Part shown: positions 50,533 to 61,699 of the stretch, piece after piece | How the letters are laid out: each line of letters begins with the position of its first letter | Position numbering within the stretch: the first letter of the stretch is position 1 | From: Euglena gracilis | Taxonomy: Eukaryota > Euglenida > Euglenophyceae > Euglenales | Length of the DNA stretch: 64,000 nucleotides | Assembly (NCBI GenBank): GCA_039621445.1 | Contig: CP154954.1 | Coordinates: 61,377,858-61,441,857 of the forward strand | Direction of reading: 5' to 3' | Position numbers and translations under genes: made by a program | Notes under the pieces: generated by a model | Databases searched by the model: none | What the model was told of the DNA's origin: nothing | The model's input: the letters and a program-made list of their open reading frames with translations, nothing else

Positions 50533-51053
50533 CGCGAGAGAAGGAGACTTACGCCATCATCCTGGCCCTCCAAAAATGGGCCTCCTGCATCGGCCTGCAG
50601 CCAGTGTTGGTCCTCACGGACCACAAGTCCCTGGAGGCCTGGGCCAAGAAAACCCTGGACACGCCCAGCGGACCTGCGGGAAGGCGGGGACGCTGGCATG
50701 AAAGGTTCTCCCGGTTTGACCTTCACGTGGTCTACATTCCGGGAAAGGAAAACGTGGTGGCGGATGCCCTCAGTGGGTCTGGGAGTGCAGGAAAACAGGA
50801 TTGTGGGGATGGGAGTGGGGATGGGGCAGGGGATCGGTGGTTGCTGTTCGGGGCGTGTTATTGCGCTTCCCGAGGGCTATTGGGAAGACTTGCGGTGGGT
50901 GCCACCACGCCAGAGTCCGCCACAAGGGTTGGCATCCTTTCTGTGACCCTGTGGGCTCTAGCCTCTTCGTGTTTGGAAAATTCTGGGGAGGTGTGCACGC
51001 CTTGCACTTCAAAAGAAGGCACACGAGAAAATGGAATTAAATGGGAAATTTAG
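50533..51053 (+). pseudogene. gypsy-2 RNase H C-terminal half, inverted
   Basis: The frame opens with REKETYAIILALQKWASCIG and continues LVLTDHKSLEAWAKKTL (catalytic Asp) and LHVVYIPGKENVVADALSGS (final Asp), the second half of a Ty3/gypsy RNase H. The first half ends in SWP on the minus strand at about 51790. The two pieces together contain the domain with no obvious gap. The rest of this frame is not recognisable. Confidence 0.85.
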
Positions 51054-51622
51054 AATGAACAAGCCTCTGCTACCAGTTTTCCCCTCTCGCCGGTTCGGTG
51101 AACGTGTGCGGAATGGGCTCCCTGGCACCGAGGCCGAGTGGGGTAAAACAATCACCCGGCGCTCCGGTAAAAAAAAAAACAGCCACACGCGCTCCAAAAA
51201 TTCCCTTTTTTTACGGCCCTCGGTTCCTGAATAAGCAAGAACCTGGGTTCCGGCAGCCAAATAGTTCAAAAATTGGGGGGGGGTGTGTTTGGCCAACTCC
51301 TTGGGAGTGAGTGTACGTCCCCTGACACTATTCCCACTGCCTGTCGGCCTACTTACCACCATCCCGTGTCAACACAACGAGGAGAGTAACAAAAAAGAAA
51401 GTCTTTCTCTTAACTATTAGTTTTTATTGCCTTTGGGCTTATGCAGAGCACGAGGCAAACCAGAGGGTTTCTTGGGAAACTAGTTCCACAAGTGTACTCC
51501 AATCGGAGTTCAAATCTTCAAAATCTTTGATGTGCCCTTTTGGGCTAATGAAACATGAAAACAAAAGAATACGAATACCACCTGTGAAAAGAAAGGCAGA
51601 TCCGAGATAGGATAGGCCATTT
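51054..51622. other. No gene recognised
   Basis: Sequence between the two RNase H halves; no recognisable coding. Confidence 0.4.
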
Positions 51623-52895
51623 CTATTTTGCAGTTTGTATTGCAGAACCTGGAATGGTACTATCTGGCATGCCACTGTACATTCTGCAGATTGCTGCTAT
51701 GCACAGTGTCACGGTGTTCATGCTGCCTGGTACACATCCCCCTCCCAGGGCTTTGCCCGCTTTCTTACTGGACCAGGCCAGCAAGGTCACAGGCCAGCTC
51801 TTCACCTGCCCAGCCGTGAGCTTCCTGGAGCAGAAGGCCACAGGCACGGTTTTCCACGTGGTGGCCTCCACGGCTGTGGGCATCCCCTCCGTTGGCTCCA
51901 AAAACTGTTCAAGGGCTGCCCCCACCGCCTTGTCGCTCGCAACAACCCGGAGAATGAATGGCTGGTCCGGGTTGATGGTGTGGAGCTCCAATCCCCGGAG
52001 GAGCTCCTGCTTCAGGGCGGTGAAGGCCTCCCGTTGCACTTGGCCGAATTTCACAGGTTTTTTCTGCCTTTTTTCCCTTCCACACGTCCCACCTTGAGGA
52101 GTTCCGTCAAGGGGGCTGCATACCGGGCATACTCTTTCACGTAGCTGGAGTAGTGTTGGTGAAGCCCAGAAAGCCCCTGAGGGCTGTGATGGTGCGGGGC
52201 TCCTCCCACTTCTCCAGCGCCATGAGTTTGCCCGGTGCCGGCCTCCGTTTTCCTCCCCCCAGGATGTGGCCACAGAATTCCACTTCTCTTACGAAGAAGC
52301 GGCACTTGTTTTTGTCCACGACCAGGCGGTGTTCCCGCAGTGCCGCCAACACTCGTCTGATGTCCTGGTCGTGTGCCTCCATGGTAGCTTCCTCCGTGCC
52401 ACACCACTCTGTCCCCACGATGATGTCGTCAACGTATGGGTTGGCGACATCAGCCACTTCCCTCAGCGAGTAGTCGATCACCCGCTGAAAAATGGCCACT
52501 CCATTTTTCAGGCCCATCACGACCACACACCACTGCTTGGACCCTTGGGGGGTGCTGCAGCAGGTGTATGGGCGTGAGTCTTCGTGTAGGGGCACCTGAT
52601 GGAAGGCATACTTGAGATAAAGGACGGAGAACAGGTACCTCCGTCCCTGGTTCACCAGGATGTCCTCGATCCTGGGGAGGGGGTAAGCATCCGTCACTGT
52701 GGCCTCGTTTAATGCCCGGAAATCCACAACCCCACGCCACTTCCCCTGTTTCTTGGCCACCACGAATGTGGGGCTGCTCCAGGCACTAGGCACCCCCTCC
52801 TCCACCTTCTTGTCCCGAACCCACTCATCCACCAGGTCACACAGTGCCCTGTGCCTCTCCCCTGTCAGGTGGATGGGTCTCTGTTTTATCGCCAC
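51623..52895 (-). pseudogene. gypsy-2 reverse transcriptase and RNase H N-terminal half
   Basis: Frame 52895-52137: WSSPTFVVAKKQGKWRGVVD, FRALNEATVTDAYPLPRIED, the active site VANPYVDDIIVGTEW (YVDD) and CRFFVREVEFCGHILGG, all Ty3/gypsy-type. A frameshift near 52140-52150 precedes YARYAAPLTELLK; a second shift leads to REAFTALKQELLRGLEL, PFILRVVASDKAVGAALEQF (RNase H catalytic Asp region) and VPVAFCSRKLTAGQVKSWPV. Coding similarity stops there. It is a remnant. Confidence 0.88.
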
Positions 52896-53860
52896 GGATC
52901 CCGGTTTTAATTCTATTTTCCCTTCCCCCAGGGGCCCCCGAACGATTCTTTCCTCCCAAATCCTGTCCCGGAACCTCCCCCTCGAAATCCCTTCGGAGGG
53001 CTGCCCGGAGCTCCTCAGCCTGCTGGCTGGTCACCTGTTCCCCTTCGGGAACAAGGATGACCCCTTGGGCTGCCCGTGCCTCGACCTCCCGGGCTGCCCG
53101 CAGGAGTTCCTTGGCTACTGTCTCCTGGGTCACCTCATCCTCGTGCAGGGGTTTTTCCTCCCACTCAGGCTCCTCGGTGTCCTCTCCCAGGGCTGCCTCT
53201 GGCAAAGCAAGCCGCAGTGCTCTGACTTTTTCCACCGTTTTCAGGTATCTCACTCGCTTTAGAGCCTTTTTATGGGTTGTTGGCTGAACTTCCTCACCCT
53301 CCGTGTCATGCCCCCGAAGGAGGACCACCTGCTCCCCCTTCAATGCCAAGGCCCGGAGATGTGGGAACACCCCGAGCTGGTTTTCCTCCAGCCACGGGAA
53401 GCCGATGATGGCCTCCACGTGGATGTCGGCCTCAAAGAAGGAGGCTGGGGCCGTCCACAGGGCCCCGTCCCCCTGACCCAGGCCTCCCTCCCGCCGGAGG
53501 ACCAGGTCCAGGGTTGCCTCACGTTCCCCCCCTTCCATCTTGGCGCCACTGGCCGTCACCAGAGACAGGGGCTTGGGGGCAGGCTGGAGGTATGAGCTGG
53601 GTAGCTTGCCTCTTGGGACCAGGTTCACCTCTGCCCCTGTGTCAATGAGAGCGTCGATGAAGTGGGACTGTCCGTCTGGCCCCCTGGTCTGCACCCGCAT
53701 CAGCAGCTGCCGTCCCCTGGCACCCTGCCCCACCTCACGGAGCAAGACCGAGGGTACCCCTCGCTCTGTCTGGGGGTCCCGCTCTGGCTCCGGAGACCCG
53801 ACAGCGTGGGCCTCCGGTGCCGGTGCTGTGGCCAGGTCACGGATGAGCGCCTCTGGGATC
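52837..53860 (-). CDS. gypsy-2 aspartic protease region
   Basis: Within one open frame (54027-52837): FIDALIDTGAEVNLVPRG is the protease active site (DTG), and VEAIIGFPWLEENQLGVFPH is the second conserved region (ILG-type). A long acidic Glu/Leu-rich stretch follows (ALRLALPEAALGEDTEEPEW), linking to reverse transcriptase. Upstream, the same frame runs without break into the methyltransferase C-terminus, so the two are fused in one polyprotein. Confidence 0.85.
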
Positions 53861-54500
53861 CGATATTTCCTAACGGCATAATCCTCCCTACGATATCCGC
53901 TTTTTCGTTCCAACACGGTTAACAAATACTCCACCAGTTGTTTGGGCATCCTCCATTTTTTCTGGGTGCCAACTGTCATTCCATATCCTCTCAACTTTTC
54001 TCGGTAACTCCTCCCCCCAGGAATCAAATTCGGACAGGTCTGGCCATCACAAAGTTTGTTTTGTAGCTTGCTCAGATTTTCGCTCCCCCAGATTTGGGTG
54101 GGTTTTTGATATCCGCAATCTGAAAACTGACAATAATCAACATCGAAAAAAGTCAGATTTTTTGAACACAGGGTCTTTTTCGTAAACGTCCATCACGGGG
54201 ATTTTCAATCCACCACAACTTTGGTTTGAAATATTCGACAATCTCCAATTTTTTTTTTGACTAGCCGATCTGCCCCCTCCAAATTTCTGACTCCCAAAGT
54301 TTTGGCCAAGCTATATTCTGTGCAGGGCACCCCCGCAGCGATGAACTGAAAATATCCGGGGGGGTACCTCCAATATCTCCACTCCAAAATATTTGCACAG
54401 TGGGTTGGGTTAAATCTGGGGTTTATGTCCACTGACACAACCTTAAACCCCTGCTCTCTCAGGCAATCCCCAACCGAGCGTTTACCGCAAAAAAAGGCCT
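53861..54500 (-). CDS. C5-cytosine DNA methyltransferase domain in gypsy-2
   Basis: Motif I FFCGKRSVGDCLREQGF (SAM-binding, 54475-54500) is followed by VVSVDINPRFNPTHC, then GYFQFIAAGVPCTEYSLAKT with the motif IV Pro-Cys catalytic loop (about 54310-54345) and GVRNLEGADRLV. After a stop near 54205 similarity resumes with FFDVDYCQFSDCGYQKPTQI (about 54085-54150) and ends in KWRMPKQLVEYLL, in frame with the protease. Such domains transfer a methyl group to C5 of cytosine. Capture by retrotransposons is reported in dinoflagellates and charophytes. Here at least one stop and one frameshift break it. Confidence 0.85.
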
Positions 54501-56140
54501 AAAGCTCTTTCCTTTACGGAAGGCTGTGCACGACCTCTTATGAAGTGTGGTTTTTTACAGATTTGGGCTGAGTCACAGATTTGCACGTCACGCACGCACT
54601 CACCCGACACACTGGACACACCTTGTGCACAGATCTCCTGGGATGGCAGATTGTTCATCGTGTTTTTACTCGCACGAGATTTCTCATGCCACCTGGGATT
54701 TGCGTATGCCTTTGTGTGGGGCTGGGTATGCGAGCCCGGGGCGGCTCCCGCCCCCAACGGTCCACCCCGGCTGTGCTAGCATCGGTTTCCTTTCCCCCTT
54801 GTGCTTCCTTTTCCTTTGCCTTTTCCACCATCCTGGCCCTTTCTCCTAGACCAGTCATTTCCATTGTTTCCTTTCCCCCAAGAATTGTTTCCTTTGCCCT
54901 TGCCTTTGCCTTTGCCTTTGCCACCCCCAGACTGTGAATCAAAATTCTGTTGATTTGAGTGCCACCACTAATTTCCCTTAAAATTGGTGTTGGCATTTGA
55001 ATTCCACCCAAAAGTATTTCTCCATCCCCCCCCATTGCCAAATTGAGATTGCTGGGGGGGTGGCAATGACTGTGATCGAACCATTGGCACTGGATTTTGC
55101 ACGAGGGGGTTCACGTTTGCATTGGTCGCAGGAGCTGCTACCTGTGAATCTGTTTTGCCAACGGACGGTTTTGCCACCGTTTCCCCCCCCTTTGCTGACC
55201 GTGTTGGGAAGGGTGTCCTAGACCCCTTGGCCTGATCTGCCTTAGCAAACCTGGCCCTCCGGTTTCCAAATGCATTTGGCTCCCTGGAACTGTGTATCAT
55301 GTCTTGAGAATCCCTTGATGCTAATTTTCGCTCAACAAAACGGAAAATTTCTTCAGATCCCATTTTTGGCTGTTCCTCCACAATTTTGATCGTTTTATCC
55401 GTGCCTGTGATTGGTTTCCCACTGTCCTCTTTCAGTTTGTCGCAAATCGTAGTATTGGGCAAAAAGACTTCGAACTCCAGCGGTGAAACTTTCGAAATCT
55501 TGCGGGGCTTTTCCCCAGTGACACGTTCCACGGCACAAATAATGTTTTCCTCGGTTGCAGGCACTCCAGGGTACATTTTGACTTTCGGTCCACACGTCGA
55601 TTTCCTTTCCTCCTCATCGGCGACCCAATGCAAAATGAAATTTGGCAGTTTTCCCTTGACCAGTCTTTCTGCCTCATCGTCAGTGGCGCTTTCCACCTGT
55701 CTCCAGGCCATTCTGAAATTTATGACAAAGTCTCGCCATTCCCGTACGGTAATTTTTCCTTGGTTCACGAGGTTCACATCATACCACTTTTTTCTGGCAC
55801 ACTCGGACTGAGTTCCAGCATATTTGCCGTCAATCCTGTCAAATTCCTCCTCGAAAGAGTGTTTTTCGTTCAATTCCATTCGGAATTGCAATTCTTTTTT
55901 ATTTGTGTCGTCCAGGGTCATTGCAAAAAGCTGAAGTTTGAGTGAATCAGATACATGTCCATTTTGCAAAATAACCAACGTCCTGAAATATTGATCCCAA
56001 TCCAGCACAAAGGACGGCCAGTCTTTTGTTTGTCCAGAAAAATTTGGAACTACCAGGTTTTTCATCAATTGATGTGTTGGCACTGCATTGATGAAACCAG
56101 CCCTGCACCTGCAGGCACTGCCCCCACAGGTCGTGCACAA
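54501..56140 (-). CDS. gypsy-2 gag
   Basis: One clean frame of 390 codons (56140-54968). It starts with a Cys-rich patch (MCTTCGGSACRCRAGF), then the capsid-like FSGQTKDWPSFVLDWDQYFR and VNQGKITVREWRDFVINFRM, and a basic, Asn/Gly-rich C-terminus (NGGGWRNTFGWNSNANTNF). After a frame change near 54970-55040 a Gly/Lys repeat (KGKGKG) and a Cys cluster (54560-54660) precede the methyltransferase. The pattern is that of retrotransposon gag. Confidence 0.78.
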
Positions 56141-57780
56141 ACCTGTCTGACATGTGTCACATGTGACCCTGGTTCAGCGTATTCATAGCATTCAATTTCA
56201 ACCGTATTTTTCTCCATCACAGGTAAATCGTTGTAACCAAAAAGATCAAACTCTTCTTTTTCTGGGTTTCCAGCTGGTTTTTCTCTCGTTTCCTTTGTCA
56301 GATTTACTGTCGCAGATTTGGCGGATTCAGCTTGCTGATTTTTCATCACCAAAAACTCAGCCTGAAATAAATCCGGCTTTCGTTGCAATTTTTTCCGCTC
56401 CTGCTGTTCCTTTCGAAGTACAATGCACTGCTGTTGCAGTAAAATTCCAACCTGCTGTTTCATCAAGTTTTCCATTTCGGCCCGAACTTTCTCAAACTGC
56501 CCCTCCCTTTAACTCAACCTCAACCTTTCCTGCAGCATTTCACTGATAATGACCTCCAAATTCTTTCTCGTTTGCAGCCCCAACTCCCTTTGAACCTCCA
56601 ACCCAATTGTTTCCTCGCTCTTGGTTATCAGGTCACAGACTTTTTCAATGAGAAAACCTTTCCGACCCAGAAAATTCTCCAACCTCTCCAAAAGATCACT
56701 CAGAGCTTTGCTCGCTCGCTCCAGGGACTGTGAAAATTCCTTCAATTTCGCAGCCTGCGCCTGAAATTTGGCACACTCAGTCTTCCCCAAACCTTTGCAT
56801 TGCTGAAAAATGATCCCAAAGCGTCCCTCCAGACCAGAGCTTAGCTCACCGACTGCAGATTTGACCTGATTAACAGCAATTTCCTGCTGTTTTCCCTTCT
56901 CCCCCACTTGTTGCACCACCACGTGCATCTCCCCCACACATTGTTCAAAAAACGACAGCTTCTGAGAAAAATGCCTCTCATTTTTTCTCAACCCTTCAAC
57001 CTGGGTCTCAAAAAACGTGTTTACTCCATCTCGATTTTCTTCACTTTTTCAGCAAACTGCCGTTCCATTTCCACGCTCAACAAATGCCTTTGGCATTGGG
57101 CCAGATTTTGCACCATTTCACCATTTTTGCTGAAACTGCAAAAGCAAGTCGTTTACAGTTGCCCTCAGTTCAGCCTGAATTTCACGTTTCACCATGACAA
57201 TGTGATCAGCCATTCGCCGATCATGCATGCCCAATGCCTCATTGACCAGATTCAATGCCTGCCCCTGTGACATGGCCAATGCCTGATTTAGCCTGTTTTC
57301 TGCCTCCCCCACCAGATTTTCAGCCGTTTTTTCAGGATCTTTTCCTTCCTGCAGCAAACGCCTGCCATGCAAACTTTCAATTTTGCAACTGATTTCTTCA
57401 CCCCAGTTGTTCCATCATCCATTGAAGGCGATAGAATTTCTGCAGGCTGAAAATTGTTTTCTGCCACAGATTCCGTCACGATTTGCAATGATGCCACAGG
57501 TTCTGAAAACTGGGCTTGCAGAGAACTCACTTGGTGTTCGTTCTGAAAATAGAGTTCTGCCACAGATCTCAGAAAATTTTCACCACAGTCTGAAACTCGG
57601 ACGTAATGACATGGAAACGAGCAGATTTCTGCAGATTCTTCTGAAAATTCACAGACAACTGGGTTGGTGAAACTGCCCTCGTGTAGCGTATTTACCGGGT
57701 CTGATTTGTCATCAACCGAAACTGAAACTTCTTCTCTGACAGAGTCAGTGAAGTGACCTCTGCGTACCATGTTGACCGGG
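56141..57780 (-). pseudogene. Coiled-coil N-terminal region upstream of gypsy-2 gag
   Basis: Four successive frames on the gag strand: 57780-57288 (Ser/Glu-rich, EVSVSVDDKSDPVNTLHEGS), 57372-57118 (NRLNQALAMSQGQALNLVNE), 56991-56509 (AAKLKEFSQSLERASKALSD) and 56475-56065 (QQCIVLRKEQQERKKLQRKP). All look helical, with heptad-like Leu and Glu/Lys/Gln. They could be one large N-terminal gag extension or a separate ORF, now broken by frameshifts. No named domain. Confidence 0.5.
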
Positions 57781-59318
57781 TTCGCCACCCCTGGGCTGCC
57801 GGTTGCCCCGCGACCGCCGAGTCCCTTCGGCCGAGGGCCCCGGGGGGTCCAAATGCCCCTGCAAAACGCCTCCTTCCGCCACAACGGAAACACCAAGGCA
57901 GTAAGCCTAAAGCTAAACCACAACCTGCAGAACCGTGCAAACCTGCTGAACGACACAACGAGCCAAAACCACGTCCACCTGTGAGTGGTAGCAAATCGGG
58001 AAAGCAGGCAAAGACCCCAGCTGCTACCACACCATCACAAACATATACCGAAGTGGCCGGGAGAAGCCGGGTACCTTCTACCCTTCGAGGTATAGCTCGA
58101 CAAGATACAACATCTGAGACCTTGCAAGATGACAACGTGCCGGTTGATGATAATGACGCGCATTGGCAATAGGACATTATCCACAAGCTGCCGAGCGTCG
58201 GAGAACGCATTGCCATGATACAATCAGCCCGCAAAAGCAGAATTTTGTTGAGCAAGTGGATTGAGCCACTGTTCTTCAACGACCAGAAGTATAAGTACTA
58301 TGTTCGCCATGTTTGGCACTTCTACAATGCTAAATCACCAAGAGTGTTTACCCAACACCTTGGGAAACATTCCCGTTTGACAACAGGCCTAATGGCCAAA
58401 CAACCTGGCTCTGTGCTGTTTGTCACAACATCCGCAACAGCATGCCAGCTGTGCATGTCAGTTGTGCAGACAACAAACGGAAAATTTCCATCACAATGAG
58501 TTCGTTCCAAACACGGACGCTCTGATTTGCGGTGACTGTCTCCTTGCCTGGAGAAAATTGAACACCTTCCGGTGGTCGGAAGAGGACAGATACCGTCACG
58601 TACCAGTTTTCTGTGTCAACTGCCTACGGGCAGACATATGGTTGCCCGCAGATGGCGGAAATCTCAAGATCGTACCCGGAAGCGAGGACGTTCTGGAAGA
58701 TTTCTTGAATGTCTACAAAACAAAGAGACACATGTACCAACAGAAATGCTTCAAGAAAGCAGAAGCGTCTGACCGCGGCAGAACCGCGTCTGACTTCCAA
58801 ACTGATTCCGCGGAATCAGACTTGCTGTGGAATGTACAACAGGGTGATAGCCCCTACTCTTCAATGATGACGACTAGAAACGGTTCATTTACCCACTGTT
58901 TACAAAGCCTTCAATGGTTTCTGAAACAAAAGAACAACGGTTACTGCCTGACTTTCCACCAGAACGACATGGTTACGAACATTACTCAGAATGAGCTCCA
59001 TTGCTGTATTCTGAAACCACACATAACCACGTTGTGCCTGTGCATCCCGCGATTTCAACGCTCTGCCTGGGATGCCGCCACAGGTACCAGCGAGACATCC
59101 AAGATGGAACTGATACATATGGCCTGCACCTTTTCCGAGAGCTTTCTGGGACAATTTGCAGATTTACCTCCACAAGCGAGCTGAAACGCTCAAAACCGAA
59201 CTTCCCAAGGAAATCCAAGAAGTCAAAAGCCGTATTATCCCCACGGATCAACATGGATCATCCTGACAAGTATACCCCAGACTCAAGTATACCCCAGACT
59301 TACGTACATCCAAAATGA
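57753..59318 (+). pseudogene. Cys-rich protein of unknown family, copy 1
   Basis: A Pro/Lys-rich N-terminus (57753-58172) is followed, after one in-frame TAG, by LLSKWIEPLFFNDQKYKYYV. After a frameshift near 58420-58499 comes the Cys-rich core at 58420-59184: CQLCRQQTENFHHNEFVPNT, ALICGDC and VPVFCVNCLRADIW, then IVPGSEDVLEDFLNVYKTK and LQSLQWFLKQKN. Four CxxC pairs suggest zinc binding. Copy 2 at 59.4-60.5 kb shares this order. I do not recognise the family. It lies on the strand opposite to gypsy-2 and may belong to a separate mobile element. Confidence 0.55.
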
Positions 59319-59394
59319 CCTTGGTACAAAACCCACACATGGGTCAGTACTTCAAGAAATCCCGCAAACGTTGAGGGTTTCCTGCCTCATAGAA

Positions 59395-59628
59395 TCAGCT
59401 ACGGCTGAAATGGGGGTAGTCCCATAATAATGTCTTCCGTTTTGTCGACGAGGAATTCATCGTGGAAGTATTGCTCCAAATTGAGTGGCGACCTGGAAAT
59501 GTAAGTATTCCAGGTCCCGTTCTGATCAGAAGACCATTTTTTTTTCTTCGGCTTTGACAGAATAGTGGCTCAAACCACCGACTGAGACATTGATGTGTCT
59601 TTAGTTTGTGGCCAACCCTCATGTACAT
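59395..59628 (-). pseudogene. Cys-rich protein copy 2, N-terminal part (inverted)
   Basis: On the minus strand, LSRWFEPLFCQSRRKKNG corresponds to LSKWIEPLFFNDQKYK of copy 1. In the next frame NGTWNTYISRSPLNLEQYFH corresponds to VRHVWHFYNAKSPRVFTQHL. The rest of copy 2 reads on the plus strand from about 59640. Confidence 0.55.
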
Positions 59629-59639
59629 GCCTTTCAGGT

Positions 59640-60480
59640 CAGGTGTCTCGTTTTTGGTGGCTCAGCACTGTGTGCCAAAAGATGTACAACAGTGCACCTG
59701 ACTTGGGATTATCCCTCGTCCACGTATGCAATCATGTGGATCAGAAATCGTTCCACGAGGACGTAGACGTCCCCAACTGTGCCGCCTTGGTATGTGCCAA
59801 GTGCGTGGACAGTTCGTCCCACAAGCACAATTTCCACCACACACAACAGGATGGCACGAATGTGCCGTTGCCCTGCGTCAACTGCCTGCGAGCCACCCTC
59901 CGGCAAACTGCGGAAGGCGCAGATCGCACAATCGTGCCAAGCGGACAGAAGGCACTGGAGGAATACTCCACCTTGCACAAAACGTTCAAGGAATTTTTCA
60001 AGAACTCCAACCTCAAGGTTCACGACTACCGCCACACGGGATGGCCCGTGGGTGGCAGATCGACAGTGGGCGATACGCCTCGCTGCTGAAGAGGCAGGGG
60101 TGAACATACCTTACCTCTGGGAGACAGCGGACACGGAAAAGATACTTTTCCATTGTTCACAACCCAGGACCTAAGTGGTGGCTGTTGGCTTCCACAATGG
60201 CCAATAGCCGCCCAAAAACCACGGGTTGCCCTGTAAAAACTGGCTTGGGCCCGCATTATGACCCCATACAGTCCGCGCGGAATGTGCACATCACATGCAA
60301 ATTGAATTCCACCCGGGGAATGCCCCGCAGGCGTCAGCCAACCATTCACGGATGAACTACTTCAGCTGGCCGGCCACTCTGCCCAAAAAAAAAAACTGGG
60401 AGAATCTGCAGTGGTTTCTCGCGGGAAGAGCGAGTGTAACCAAACACACAGTCCCCGACGGACGGTTTCGGGTCTTGGTG
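59640..60480 (+). pseudogene. Cys-rich protein copy 2, Cys core and C-terminus
   Basis: The frame 59595-60089 has SFHEDVDVPNCAALVCAKC, VPLPCVNCLRATLRQTAEG, and IVPSGQKALEEYSTLHKTFK, collinear with copy 1. After frame changes near 60040-60300 NLQWFLAGRASVTK aligns with SLQWFLKQKN of copy 1. The 5' start lies just after CATGCCTTTCAG, which resembles a splice acceptor. Overall residue identity is low outside the CVNCLRA, VP/PN and IVP motifs, so the copies are old paralogues. Confidence 0.55.
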
Positions 60481-60599
60481 GCACCTGATTTTGTATATGT
60501 CATACATATGTATCACGTCTGTATCCCGTATGTATACATATGTATCCCGTCCCCTCCCTTCTGGCCCCCGCTTTTTCAGGAACTCCCCCGCCGTGGTGG

Positions 60600-61690
60600 C
60601 GTGGAAGTCCCCTTCCACTTTCCCCTTCTCCACCAGCACTGTCGTGCCAGATGTCCCGTTTTCCTGCACTCATAATATTTTTTTCTAGGGCATTCCCGAG
60701 ACCAGTGATCTGTGGCCACGAACTGGCTGCAGGGCTGGTCCACCGAGGGGCCACTCCGGGGGCTCCTCGGGTGGGGTTTGTTCCCTGTTGATGGCTGGGT
60801 GGGGGGTTGGGGACCTGGCTGGGCGAGAATCTGGGCCGCCCTTGCCAGCCCGGGCTGGGTGACCTGCGTCCCTCCCGTCCCTTTCCAGGTGACCCACCCC
60901 GGTGCCGAGATTGCCTGTCCTGTGGCCCCTCAGGGCCTTTGGGGGGTCCTGCCTTTGCTCCTCCCTCAGCTGGCTGTGAAACCGTTTTCTAGGGCTGGGC
61001 TGGCCTGGCTTCCTGGGTTTTTACCTCAGAGACTGAAAAATTGTCAAGGCCCCCAGCCCAGTTGTCCTCCTGGTGGGCTGGGACCCCCCGTCCTCCCCAA
61101 GAACGGCCATAGCTGTCAGACCGTTCCTGGCACCGCCGCTCATTTTAAGCGTGTCGAAAAACTTCTTCCAATCCCAGCTTTGTGTCGTGGGGGGTGATTT
61201 TCCTTGTATTGCCCCCTGCACTGTGGTCCCGTTCCTCATCATCAGCCACTCCAGCGCCCGCCGGCTGTAGAGCTTGATGAGGAAGGAGTCCCGGTGTGCC
61301 CTGACTGTCACCGGCTCCCTCTCACCCACAGCCTCCTGGGCGAGCTGTGTTGCCTTTTCCGTCGTCAACCCAGGGATGTGCCACAGCCGCACTGTTGGCG
61401 CATCCTGATTTTTTTCGGGTCTGCTCCCTTATTATTGCCCCAGGCATGGAATCTGGGAGCTGCTGCAGAACCAGAGCCTGTGCTTCCTCCTCAGAGGGGT
61501 TTTCCATCTGGCAGAAAATTAATTTGAACTGGCTTTCATATTCACGCCACGCTAACAACGATCCTGTGGTGGCGGTGGTGGTGCTAATCAGGGCTTCACA
61601 GTGCTGCGCGGACACGGCGTTGGCGATGGGGTATCCCAAGAGGCCTACCTCAGAACAGCGGGCAGCAGCCCTAAAAACTGTAGGTTAGGC
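60600..61690 (-). pseudogene. GC-rich retrotransposon gag fragment
   Basis: Frame 61639-61322 has LLAWREYESQFKLIFCQMEN and EEEAQALVLQQLPDSMPGAI, a gag capsid-like pattern. Frame 61392-61021 continues with LRLWHIPGLTTEKATQLAQE-like sequence and FFDTLKMSGGARN. Further down, frame 60897-60685 has GHLERDGRDAGHPARAG, which looks like a degraded CCHC knuckle (GHLERDC). The GC-rich style matches the protease/RT part of gypsy-2, so this may be the original gag of that element. Confidence 0.5.
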
Positions 61691-61699
61691 ATTTGTGCC

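Larger units (their letters stand above)
50533..57780 (-). mobile_element. Ty3/gypsy element gypsy-2 with cytosine methyltransferase, rearranged
   Basis: Minus-strand order from the right: coiled-coil region, gag, a C5-cytosine methyltransferase domain, protease, reverse transcriptase and the first half of RNase H. The second half of RNase H is on the plus strand at 50533-51053. Many frameshifts. I found no LTRs, so the limits are those of recognisable coding. Base composition shifts from AT-rich (gag) to GC-rich (protease onward), so two elements may be fused or nested here. Confidence 0.7.
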
